Below are positions 45,383 through 53,370 of a DNA stretch of 64,000 nucleotides, in pieces. Numbering within the stretch: position 1 is the stretch's first letter; each line of letters opens with the position of its first letter. The notes beneath the pieces are model-generated. The model did no database searches and was not told the DNA's origin. It was given only the letters and a program-made list of their open reading frames with translations. The stretch comes from UMGS1958 sp045542415. GTDB taxonomy: Bacteria; Bacillota; Clostridia; UBA1381. The stretch lies in NCBI GenBank assembly GCA_045542415.1, contig JAZQKZ010000003.1, positions 1 through 64,000 of the forward strand. The letters run 5' to 3'. The translations under genes and the position numbers were made by a program.

Positions 45383-45421
45383 ATAGTGCAGGTGATGTAA
45401 AAATCACCTGCACTATTTTTT
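45383..45421 (+). terminator. Terminator of the first pectate lyase
   Basis: ATAGTGCAGGTGAT / ATCACCTGCACTAT stem and a six-T tail. The AGTGCAG core also occurs in the terminator of the second copy. Confidence 0.92.
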
Positions 45422-45643
45422 GTTGTTAATAAAACACAGCAATGGAAAAATAACAGTAATCCAATACGGATAATTTTACGAACATAGGATTTTTTTGCCA
45501 TAGTCCATAAAAACAAATCATATATTATTGATATAAAACATTGTTTGCTGTGATGAAAATGTCGGTTTTATCCTGAAATGACATAATTTATCGGCAAAAA
45601 AACAAGGATTTATTGTGTTTTTGGTAAAAATAGTAAAAAAATA
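45422..45643. other. Intergenic stretch upstream of the second pectate lyase, no gene seen
   Basis: AT-rich and without a supported frame. It holds TGAAAATGTCGGTTTT (from 45554) and GGCAAAAAAACAAGG (45593-45607), similar to blocks before the first pectate lyase. The AGTG-GAAATTGG repeats of the first copy are not recognisable here. Confidence 0.5.
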
Positions 45644-45672
45644 TTGACAATAAAGAAAAAAGATGATATATT
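45644..45672 (+). promoter_or_regulatory. Promoter of the second pectate lyase
   Basis: TTGACA (45644-45649), 17-bp spacer ending TGA, TATATT (45667-45672). Transcription should start near 45679, giving a leader of about 187 bases that contains a short open frame. Confidence 0.85.
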
Positions 45673-45758
45673 ATCACCATAAAGAACAGATTGCATGAAT
45701 ATGTGCAAAATTAACAAGCAAATTTGTGCAAAATGACAAAAAGTAAAGAGAGAATTTT

Positions 45759-45860
45759 ATGAAAAAGGAGGAGAGAATACTAAATAACGCGAATTGTAAA
45801 ATGGAAACGAGATCAGACAGGACGGAAAGAATAAGATCTAAAATCAGAAAAGGAGATTGA
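45759..45860 (+). CDS. 33-codon leader open reading frame before the second pectate lyase
   Basis: An ATG at 45759 with AAAGAGAGAA upstream opens a 33-codon frame that ends in TGA at 45858-45860, five bases before the lyase ATG. The peptide starts MKKEERILNNAN and is extremely basic and hydrophilic (many Arg and Lys), with no membrane segment. Because it spans the ribosome site of the lyase, its translation could gate lyase expression by coupling or termination-reinitiation. No counterpart was found before the first lyase. It may be a chance frame in a purine-rich leader. Confidence 0.4.
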   Translation: MKKEERILNNANCKMETRSDRTERIRSKIRKGD

Positions 45861-45865
45861 TTGAA

Positions 45866-48475
45866 ATGAGAAAAGGATTCAGAGTAATAGCCGCATTTAT
45901 TGCGACTGTAATGACAATTGCATCATTGATGATTCAGCTGCCGATGACAGCTTCAGCAGCAAGTGTTGACTATCCGGCACAGCTGGCAAGAATTTCAATA
46001 AGCGACAATTCAAGAAATATAAATATTTCTTCAACAGGAAACGGTTCAGCACTCAACACATGGACAACAAACGGTGCACAGAACGAAAACTGGAGATTTG
46101 ACTATAAGAACGGATTATTCAAGATTGTAAACCAGGGAACAGGCTATGCAATGACACCGTCAGGTGGTTCGCCGACAAGCGGTGCATCGGTAGTTATTGC
46201 AGGAGACGAGGATAAAAATTATCAGTATTGGGTAGTATCGGCTGTTTCAACTGATTCACTCGGAAACGGACTTTACTATAAGATTACAAACTATGAAGAC
46301 CAGTCATTGGCTCTTACATACAACTCAAGCAGCAATACAATTACATTAAGCTCATACACAGGAGCATCAAACCAGAAGTTCTTGCTTAACAGTGCAGGTC
46401 TTACAGGCTTTGCAGGTTATGCAACAACTCCGGACGGTAATGTAAAGGCTTCAACAATCGGTGGCTTACTTGGTGAAACAGTATATGTTGATACATTTGA
46501 CGAGCTGAAGAGTGCTTGTAGCGATTCAACACCGAGAACGATCGTAATTTCGGGTGACATTTCAAAGACAGGTACATACACAGCTGACAGCAACGGCAGA
46601 TACCGTTTCAGTGATGCAAGAATTTATATGTATCCGAACAAGACAATTATTGGTAGCTACAGTGCCAATTCATTATACAATGTATATTTCCAGACTTATG
46701 AGGGTAATTATGGTCAGGGAAATAACATTATTTTAAGAAATATTGAAATTTCACACGATAAGGAATTAAACAACGACAATATATGGGAGTTTGCATATGG
46801 TTGGAACTTCTGGGTTGACCATTGTACATTTGTAGGTCATTCATCAGTTAACGGTGCATCAACAGGCACAGATGACTGGGATAAGTTCTTGAACTTCAAG
46901 GGAACATCAGACTATGTAACAATTTCAGACTGTGAGTTCGGCTTACACGAGTATGGTGTATTATTAGGATATCCGACAGATACACAGGAAACATATAATA
47001 CATACAACGGTCAGCCGTGTGTAACACTCGCAAACAACTATTTCAATAATACAATCACAAGAGCACCGGGCTTAATGAGATATGGTTACTTCCATGCATT
47101 AAACAACTACGTTTATAAGTTCGATATGGGTTACACAATCTATACAGCTTGTAAGCTGTACTCAGAGAGCAACTACTATGACGGTGGTGGATACAAGGGT
47201 TCAGTTGTAAATGACTCAACATCTTCATCGGATATTTCATCAACATATCCGGGTGTATATACAGACAGCGGTTCAACACTTGTAAATTCAAATTATTCGC
47301 TTACAGCAAGCAATGCAAAGGCATGCTCATGGAGACCGAGTTCAAACTATAGCTATACAGCAAAGTCAGCAAGCGATGCTAAGAGCTACTGTACATCATA
47401 CAGCGGTTCACAGACATCAAGAAGCAATATGACATATGCGGCTTTTGCTTCAACAGGCGTGCCGAGTGCAACATATTCAACATCAGGTTCAAGCAGTTCA
47501 TCAAGCTCAAGCAGCAGTTCATCAAGCAGCAGCTCATCATCAACAGTATCACCGTCAACAACAGTTGCGGGTTTAGCAGACGGCGTTTACATGATTAAGA
47601 ATGTAAACTCAGGTCTTTACCTTGACGTAGCAGACGGTGTAGCTGCAAACGGAACAAATGTACAGCAGTGGGCAGGTACATATCCGGGTGCAAGCTATAA
47701 CACATGGAAGCTTGTAAATCAGGGCAATGGCTATTATACAATCTACTCAATGGTAGGCGGCGGCAGTGCGTATGCGCTTGACGTAACAGCAAATAAGGCT
47801 GATAACAATACTAATATTGAGATTTATACAAGCAAGGGCAATACAGCTCAGACATTCAAGATTGTTAAGAATACAGACGGAACATATACTATTCTTACAA
47901 AGTCATCAGGTTGTGCATCAGCAATTGATGTTGCATCAAAGTCGAAGTCAAACGGCGGAAATGTAATTCAGTACGCGTACAACGGTGGAAACAATCAGAA
48001 GTGGACATTTGAAGCAGTAGAGAAGATTGTTGACGGCGGTATCTATGTAATCAAGAACGCAAACAGCGGACTCGCACTTGACGTAGCAGGTGCAAAGGCT
48101 GCAAACGGAACTAATGTATTACAATATACATATGGTGGCAAGAATAATCAGAAGTGGAAGTTAGTTAAGAACAGCGACGGAAGCTATAAGATTTACTCAC
48201 AGTTAGGTGATGGAAACACATACTTGCTTGACCTTGCAAACGGTTCAACAGCAAGCGGAACAAATATCCAGATTTGGCAGAATACAAGCAGTGATGCTCA
48301 GAGCTTCATTCTTCAGGAGAATTCGGACGGAACATATGCAATTCTTACAAAGTCAACTAACGGTGCATCAGGACTTGATGTAGCAGGTGGCTCAACATCA
48401 AATGGTGCAAACGTACAGCAGTGGGGCTACAGCGGCGGTGCTTGGCAGAACTGGACACTTGAATATGTAGGTTAA
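45866..48475 (+). CDS. pel: Secreted pectate lyase, PL1, with three ricin-type trefoil domains (second copy)
   Basis: An 869-residue paralogue of the preceding gene with the same order: signal peptide (1-31), N-terminal trefoil, PL1 helix with GWNFWVDHCTF, DDWDKFLNF and RAPGLMRYGYFHALNNY, Ser linker, two trefoils. The first half is nearly identical to the other copy; the first of the two C-terminal trefoils is clearly more diverged (QQWAGTYPGASYNTW replaces QQWGYGGGNWQQW), which may change sugar preference. The ATG at 45866 is chosen over an in-frame TTG nine bases before because AGGAG at 45850-45854 leaves only two bases before the TTG. Confidence 0.95.
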   Translation: MRKGFRVIAAFIATVMTIASLMIQLPMTASAASVDYPAQLARISISDNSRNINISSTGNGSALNTWTTNGAQNENWRFDYKNGLFKIVNQGTGYAMTPSGGSPTSGASVVIAGDEDKNYQYWVVSAVSTDSLGNGLYYKITNYEDQSLALTYNSSSNTITLSSYTGASNQKFLLNSAGLTGFAGYATTPDGNVKASTIGGLLGETVYVDTFDELKSACSDSTPRTIVISGDISKTGTYTADSNGRYRFSDARIYMYPNKTIIGSYSANSLYNVYFQTYEGNYGQGNNIILRNIEISHDKELNNDNIWEFAYGWNFWVDHCTFVGHSSVNGASTGTDDWDKFLNFKGTSDYVTISDCEFGLHEYGVLLGYPTDTQETYNTYNGQPCVTLANNYFNNTITRAPGLMRYGYFHALNNYVYKFDMGYTIYTACKLYSESNYYDGGGYKGSVVNDSTSSSDISSTYPGVYTDSGSTLVNSNYSLTASNAKACSWRPSSNYSYTAKSASDAKSYCTSYSGSQTSRSNMTYAAFASTGVPSATYSTSGSSSSSSSSSSSSSSSSSSTVSPSTTVAGLADGVYMIKNVNSGLYLDVADGVAANGTNVQQWAGTYPGASYNTWKLVNQGNGYYTIYSMVGGGSAYALDVTANKADNNTNIEIYTSKGNTAQTFKIVKNTDGTYTILTKSSGCASAIDVASKSKSNGGNVIQYAYNGGNNQKWTFEAVEKIVDGGIYVIKNANSGLALDVAGAKAANGTNVLQYTYGGKNNQKWKLVKNSDGSYKIYSQLGDGNTYLLDLANGSTASGTNIQIWQNTSSDAQSFILQENSDGTYAILTKSTNGASGLDVAGGSTSNGANVQQWGYSGGAWQNWTLEYVG

Positions 48476-48482
48476 TAACGGG

Positions 48483-48515
48483 AACAGTGCAGATTTTAGT
48501 CTGCACTGTTTTTTT
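48483..48515 (+). terminator. Terminator of the second pectate lyase
   Basis: AACAGTGCAGA / TCTGCACTGTT stem with a long T-run. Confidence 0.93.
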
Positions 48516-48539
48516 GGGGGGAAATAAAAAATATAGCAA

Positions 48540-48568
48540 TAAAATACGGGGCGTGTAAAACGCCCCGT
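48540..48568 (-). terminator. Terminator of the GLUG-repeat protein gene
   Basis: Minus strand ACGGGGCG / CGCCCCGT stem followed by ATTTTATT, just after the stop at 48574. Confidence 0.85.
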
Positions 48569-48573
48569 GAAGC

Positions 48574-51198
48574 TTATTCAAAATAATATGTAAGAATACC
48601 CTCTTCTACTGAAGAAAGACTACGCATGCCGTTTTCTTCATCCCATGTGAATGCCTTATAGCTGAAAGGAAGTCCCTTGGAGGCTACCCATTCACCTGTG
48701 TTCCACCATTCGTCGAGATCCCAGTATGAGTATGAATATTCTAAAGCGAAATCTGCTCTTGTTGCTGTTGAATTGATGTTCTCTTCTGTACATACAGCGG
48801 AAACAGTTCCGCAGAATCGGTTGTCGATATCATACAATGCCACATACACTTTTTGTCCCACTCCGGGATTCTCAAGAGAAACGTTGAAATGCATTTTTGT
48901 TTCTGTGATTTCTCTGACGCTGTTTATAGCATTTGAATTTACTGTATGCTGCAGAACAGGACCGTTCGGAGTCATAGCCCATACAGAAGTAAAGTTCAAC
49001 TCTGCAAAGGTTGAGCGAAGGGCTGCACTCTCGTTCGTTACAGCGGTAATTCCCTCTACAGATTCTACTTTTGAAACGTCTGTGTTGAGGTATGAGCGCG
49101 TGGTTGCATACTTAGCCGTCTCGGCAATTGAAATTGGATGGCTGACTTCTCCTAACATTTCAGGAGTAAAGTAAGACATGTTTATTGTGTTGTCTGAATT
49201 TGAATATTCATATACAGCACCTGCATTTGAGGTGCTTGTTAAATATGCACTGACCATACAATTTTCAATAGCTGTTGAACCTGCACGTCCTGCAATACCA
49301 CCTGCACCGACAGCACCTGATATGTTGGCTCCCTCGAGAACATCGGTCTTAATGGCAGCCGAACGCTGAATTATGATGTTATATGCATCACCGACAATAC
49401 CACCGCCGATATTTGTACACTTTATATGCTTTTCAGAAGTACACTTAGAAATAAATCCCTCGCCGTCACCGGTGATTATTGATTTCTCGTTATTAAGCTC
49501 AGCACGTCCGGCAATACCTCCCGCATAGGAAAGTGGACCTGATACTAACGCACTGCCCCTGCCGATACAACGACGTAGTCTGCCATATGCCTCGCCGGAA
49601 ATACCGCCGTAGTAAATAAGTGCGGTGGGGGAATCTGACCTTATGGATGCATTATTCGATGAAGTAATGCAGTCGCTTACAGTGTTATAAGAAACACCTG
49701 CAATACCTCCGGCACTTACTGATACGCTTGTTACTATATTAAGCTTCACATCCGAGCTACAGCTGTCTGTTACGCCGTATGTCACGCCCGAAATTCCTCC
49801 TGCACATATTCTGTGCAGTGATGATGTAACATTGACTGTACCGTGTGATTCGCAATCGGTAACAGTTACGGCTGCATTTTTACACATTCCCACAATACCA
49901 CCGATATTACGCTTTATTGCTGCATCAACTGTGATATCGGATTCATTTAAAAGACAGTCTGTAATAATTGCCTCAGAAATGATTTCACCGTCTTCGGTAA
50001 GTTCTCCGGCACTTATACCGGCAATGCCTCCTATATTCAGCTGTGAATTATCGTCATTATTAGATATGCTTAAAGATATATTCTCTGAATGCGCACTATA
50101 TTCAATTATTCCTTTGTTGTATCCGACAATACCTCCGACATTTGCATAGTTATCATCATATACTGATACTTGCTTGGTGATTAAAAAATTACCTGTTGCT
50201 GATGAACCGGAAATCGAGCCTGAGTTTCCGCCTGCGACAGCACCTGCTGACGGATTTGCGGAAGAAACCGAAATTTTACCCGAAGCCTCTGTTGCGGTAG
50301 AACGGTTTGGAGGCCAGTCAAGATTTATTCCTGAATCAATCCAGATACCGCCAAGCTTACCTGTATTAAAGCCGGCAATACCGCCGACATATGCTTCATC
50401 TGTGCCGTTGGAATTATCGCTTTGTACGGATATGTCAGCTTCGCTTATATTTCTGTACAGCTCACCGCCGCTGTTCATACCGACAATGCCGCCGACATAA
50501 TATGCTTCACCGTACGAATTGCTTACAGTCAGCGAGCCTTTTACAATGCAGTCCTCAATCACACCGACATAATCCTTGGTATTGTAATCAAAATTTCTTG
50601 CATCGAGTGAACCGGCAAGAATACCGATACCATTTTTAGTGCTGTTACTTCCTGACGGTGTGACATGTCTTGAGGTTGTAATGCCGCCATCAGTTGTTTC
50701 CACACCCAAATTTGAAATAGTACCGATTACACATCCGAACAGACCGCCATGAGTATATGAGGAGGCATCAAAGGTAAAATTGTAAACTGAAAATCCGTTA
50801 CCGTTAACCGTGCCTGCAAACGGAGTCTCGTAGCTGCATCCGATGGGAGTCCAGTTAAAACCGTTAAGGTTAATATCCGCTTCAATCGAAATCACGCAAT
50901 CCGACATACCGCCTTTGTCCGGTGTGTTCACCTGTTCGGCAATCCATGCCAGCTGTGCACCGTTATAAATATGATATACTCCGTCAACCTCTTCCACAGG
51001 AGCAATTGTAGTTCCGTCCCAGGGAAGAGAGTCTCCTAATAAAAGAGCTTCTTCATGATATATGCTGTCATCAACAAAGTTGACATTAAAAATACTGTCA
51101 ACAAATTCAACGCATTCATCATCAAAATCCTCAGCAAAGGTATTTGCAGGATAAGATGCAAGCAGAGCTGTGATAATTAAGAATAATTTTAATTTCAT
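48574..51198 (-). CDS. Secreted GLUG-repeat protein with the shared C-terminal module
   Basis: An 874-residue exported protein of unknown function. A signal peptide (1-22, ending TFA-ED) is followed by many degenerate repeats with the core Y-x-G-G-I-[AV]-G-x-N-x-G, typical of GLUG motifs, which build a beta-helix in adhesins and surface proteins of gut bacteria. The last 110 residues (about 765-874) contain VYVALYDIDNRFCG and YKAFTWDEENGMRSL, matching the module at the ends of the CE12-like, first PL11 and Amidase_6 proteins. No catalytic motif is evident. GGAGTGAT precedes the ATG. It is convergent with the pectate lyases; a role in attachment to substrate or surface is only inferred. Confidence 0.85.
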   Translation of the reverse strand: MKLKLFLIITALLASYPANTFAEDFDDECVEFVDSIFNVNFVDDSIYHEEALLLGDSLPWDGTTIAPVEEVDGVYHIYNGAQLAWIAEQVNTPDKGGMSDCVISIEADINLNGFNWTPIGCSYETPFAGTVNGNGFSVYNFTFDASSYTHGGLFGCVIGTISNLGVETTDGGITTSRHVTPSGSNSTKNGIGILAGSLDARNFDYNTKDYVGVIEDCIVKGSLTVSNSYGEAYYVGGIVGMNSGGELYRNISEADISVQSDNSNGTDEAYVGGIAGFNTGKLGGIWIDSGINLDWPPNRSTATEASGKISVSSANPSAGAVAGGNSGSISGSSATGNFLITKQVSVYDDNYANVGGIVGYNKGIIEYSAHSENISLSISNNDDNSQLNIGGIAGISAGELTEDGEIISEAIITDCLLNESDITVDAAIKRNIGGIVGMCKNAAVTVTDCESHGTVNVTSSLHRICAGGISGVTYGVTDSCSSDVKLNIVTSVSVSAGGIAGVSYNTVSDCITSSNNASIRSDSPTALIYYGGISGEAYGRLRRCIGRGSALVSGPLSYAGGIAGRAELNNEKSIITGDGEGFISKCTSEKHIKCTNIGGGIVGDAYNIIIQRSAAIKTDVLEGANISGAVGAGGIAGRAGSTAIENCMVSAYLTSTSNAGAVYEYSNSDNTINMSYFTPEMLGEVSHPISIAETAKYATTRSYLNTDVSKVESVEGITAVTNESAALRSTFAELNFTSVWAMTPNGPVLQHTVNSNAINSVREITETKMHFNVSLENPGVGQKVYVALYDIDNRFCGTVSAVCTEENINSTATRADFALEYSYSYWDLDEWWNTGEWVASKGLPFSYKAFTWDEENGMRSLSSVEEGILTYYFE

Positions 51199-51230
51199 GA
51201 TAAATCACTCCGAACATTATAATTATTTAA

Positions 51231-51259
51231 ATTATATCATAAACGGTAAAAAATAGCAA
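51231..51259 (-). promoter_or_regulatory. Promoter of the GLUG-repeat protein gene
   Basis: Minus strand TTGCTA (51254-51259), 17-bp spacer ending TGA, TATAAT (51231-51236). Confidence 0.85.
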
Positions 51260-51326
51260 GGATTTTTGGTGTTCTGTAAAAGAATTGTTATGGACAGGGA
51301 GGAGATAAAATAATATATCATAAATA

Positions 51327-51355
51327 TTGACAATTAATTGGATTTATGATATAAT
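51327..51355 (+). promoter_or_regulatory. Promoter of yajC
   Basis: TTGACA (51327-51332), 17-bp spacer ending TGA, TATAAT (51350-51355): perfect consensus with extended -10. Confidence 0.93.
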
Positions 51356-51394
51356 TGTAATGTTAGCATAATTTGATTATAAGGAGAAAAAACA

Positions 51395-51793
51395 ATGAAC
51401 ATTTTAGATTTAGTAACAATTCCGGGTGCAACAGTTGCATACGCGGAAGAGGCAGCAACTACACAGGTTGTAGCAGAGGGACCGCAGGGTGAGGTAAGCC
51501 CGGTTATGTCAGGTATCGTAACATTCCTTCCGATGATTTTCGTTATCGTATTACTTTACTTTATGATGATCAGACCGCAGAAGAAGCGTGAAAAGGAAAT
51601 GAAGGATATGATTAACGCCTTAAAGGTAGGCGATAAGGTAGTTACAATCGGCGGTATCTGTGGTAAGGTAACAAAGATTAAGGATGAATTTGTAATCCTT
51701 GAGACAGGTAATGTAGGCACACCGACAGAGAAGTCATATATCAAGATGGAGCGTGACAGCATAAAGTCTGTTGAAAAGAAAGAAACAGTATAA
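51395..51793 (+). CDS. yajC: Preprotein translocase accessory subunit YajC
   Basis: A 132-residue inner-membrane protein associated with SecDF. The transmembrane segment FLPMIFVIVLLYFMMIRPQKKREKE (about 43-67 with its basic end) and the following LKVGDKVVTIGGICGKV are the family signature. The N-terminal 40 residues before the helix are longer than in E. coli and Ala/Glu-rich. secD and secF are not adjacent. AAGGAG precedes the ATG. Followed by a terminator that overlaps the next gene's ribosome site. Confidence 0.93.
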   Translation: MNILDLVTIPGATVAYAEEAATTQVVAEGPQGEVSPVMSGIVTFLPMIFVIVLLYFMMIRPQKKREKEMKDMINALKVGDKVVTIGGICGKVTKIKDEFVILETGNVGTPTEKSYIKMERDSIKSVEKKETV

Positions 51794-51810
51794 TTCAGTA
51801 ATAAAAAAAT

Positions 51811-51856
51811 AACCTTCGCAATATACTTTTAGTAAGTATATTACGGAGGTTTTTTT
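51811..51856 (+). terminator. Terminator-like hairpin after yajC that contains the next ribosome site
   Basis: An 18-bp stem with one mismatch (51811-51828 with 51834-51851), five-base loop, then seven T. The GGAGG at 51845-51849, seven bases before the next ATG, is part of the right arm, and the T-run ends directly at that ATG. It is thus both a terminator and a sequestering hairpin. Confidence 0.8.
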
Positions 51857-52210
51857 ATGAGATTAAGATGGATTGTAGCAGGAACACTGCTCTCGGTACT
51901 GCTTATTTTTGCGTTTTTGTTTCTGATTGCGGCGGCGGAATATTTTACGGCTCTTGGTGAGAATACAGCAGGAATACTTGTGTATATTACAACGGCAATA
52001 GCGGTATTTATCGGGGCAATATTTGCTGTTCGCAAATCAGGGACAAAGGCACTTTTTCATGCAATGGCTGTGGCACTTATTCTTATTCTTGCCATAGCAG
52101 TTGTATCTGTATCGGTAAACGGGAGAGTGAACACTGATATACACTGTATAAGCATGATTACAGGGATATTGCTTTCATCATTTCTTGCAGCAGTGGTTGG
52201 AAGAAACTGA
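51857..52210 (+). CDS. TIGR04086-like small membrane protein
   Basis: A 117-residue protein with four hydrophobic segments (about 5-28, 40-58, 65-90 and 98-115), consistent with the TIGR04086 (YrzE-like) family of unknown function, which is often next to yajC in Firmicutes. The ATG follows directly on the T-run of the yajC hairpin and its GGAGG site lies within the hairpin stem, so expression should depend on read-through and on unfolding of that stem. A terminator follows. Confidence 0.75.
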   Translation: MRLRWIVAGTLLSVLLIFAFLFLIAAAEYFTALGENTAGILVYITTAIAVFIGAIFAVRKSGTKALFHAMAVALILILAIAVVSVSVNGRVNTDIHCISMITGILLSSFLAAVVGRN

Positions 52211-52213
52211 AAA

Positions 52214-52248
52214 TAAAGCCTTAAAACATGTTGCGTGTTTTAAGGCTT
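52214..52248. terminator. Bidirectional terminator
   Basis: AAAGCCTTAAAACA / TGTTTTAAGGCTTT stem between convergent genes; the T-rich tail is better on the minus strand (TTTATTTT). Confidence 0.85.
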
Positions 52249-52253
52249 TAGTA

Positions 52254-53309
52254 TTATTCAATATTTCCGTTATAATATATCCTGTATTCTTCATTGTCCT
52301 GGATGAAATTGAAATATTTGGATTTATATGTATAGTACGGTGTATAGTCAGATACGACCATTCCTGCATAGTCAGCTGCAATTAATTTAGCTGATTCAAG
52401 TGTGAATGCCTGGATTTTGTCAAGCTCAACACCTGTCTTTTTGGTATCACTTGCAATTGAACCTGAGATTTTAACGGTGCTTGTTTCGCCGTCCCAGTTA
52501 ACTGTTGCACCGTATTCCTCGGAAATCATTCTAAGTGGAATATATGTTGTTCCGTCAAGGATTATCGGCTGCTTCTGAGAGATATCAATTACTGTTTTAT
52601 CACGGTTAGCTGTATTGACTGTTGCACTTACCCATTTGGTAAGCGTCCAGGGGGCATAGCCTATTCCGGTGTCGAAACGCTTAAACTGTATTATTGTATC
52701 GTTTCGTGCAGTTGTAATAAGCTGTGTATGCTCGTTGTCGCTTGTGTAGTCATCCCAATATACATTAAGATTCATGGCATCAAGGATGCCGCGAAGAGGA
52801 ACATATGTAGTTCCGTTTATAATAAAGGGCTTCTTGTCAAAGCTCTGTAATTTTCCGTTTAAAGCTATTGATACATTATATGAATACGGGGAAGAATAGG
52901 GATTGAAATTATCAACGGTGGGGTACATGGCATTGTCATAGAATTTTATGTCATCGTTGCTGTATGCACTGACCCATATGTTGTCAATAAACCACCGCAT
53001 TTTTATATACCCCGGCTTTGTGGTACCATATTCATCGGTATATTCAAATATAATATGAGCAGAGTTATCATCGACTGTTGCGGTGTATTCCTTGAAGTCA
53101 AACAATTCTTCTCCGTTGGTGATCTGTCTGAAATCTACCTGAATTGTTTCATCATCACAGTAGTTTATATAAAGCTCTGTACTGTTTGTTTCAGTATTGC
53201 TTTTAGATACCCATTTTCCGATATATGAACTGTTGTTGTATGTAGTTGCCTGTACAGTCAAGCCTGTAAGCGTAAGTAGTGAAAGCACTAAAAAAATGAG
53301 TTTTTTCAT
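52254..53309 (-). CDS. Secreted protein with copper-amine-oxidase-N-type stalk domains
   Basis: A 351-residue protein with a signal peptide (1-21), an N-terminal beta domain of unknown type (about 25-150) containing YIGKWVSKSN, and a stalk domain (about 150-290) with the two core motifs NGTTYVPLRGILDAMNLNVYW and DGTTYIPLRMISEEYGATV. The C-terminal 55 residues are not recognised. Stalk domains of this type are widespread in secreted Clostridia and Paenibacillus proteins and are thought to mediate wall association or protein contacts; they are not oxidases. GGGAG precedes the ATG. No clear promoter was found in the 60 bases after the fba terminator, so read-through from fba is possible. Confidence 0.8.
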   Translation of the reverse strand: MKKLIFLVLSLLTLTGLTVQATTYNNSSYIGKWVSKSNTETNSTELYINYCDDETIQVDFRQITNGEELFDFKEYTATVDDNSAHIIFEYTDEYGTTKPGYIKMRWFIDNIWVSAYSNDDIKFYDNAMYPTVDNFNPYSSPYSYNVSIALNGKLQSFDKKPFIINGTTYVPLRGILDAMNLNVYWDDYTSDNEHTQLITTARNDTIIQFKRFDTGIGYAPWTLTKWVSATVNTANRDKTVIDISQKQPIILDGTTYIPLRMISEEYGATVNWDGETSTVKISGSIASDTKKTGVELDKIQAFTLESAKLIAADYAGMVVSDYTPYYTYKSKYFNFIQDNEEYRIYYNGNIE

Positions 53310-53321
53310 TTTATTCTCCCA

Positions 53322-53359
53322 AAGTAAAATTGAGGAGCCGAAACAGCAGTTCCGGCTCC
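53322..53359 (-). terminator. Terminator of fba
   Basis: Minus strand GGAGCCGGAAC / GTTTCGGCTCC stem and TCAATTTTACTTT tail; the T-run is interrupted, so termination may be partial. Confidence 0.75.
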
Positions 53360-53370
53360 GCTTATTATAT

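Noticed and set aside
50174..50500. Plus-strand frames inside the GLUG-repeat gene
   Set aside because: Repeat-derived shadow frames (Pro- and Ala-rich) opposite the GLUG repeats, without starts supported by ribosome sites.
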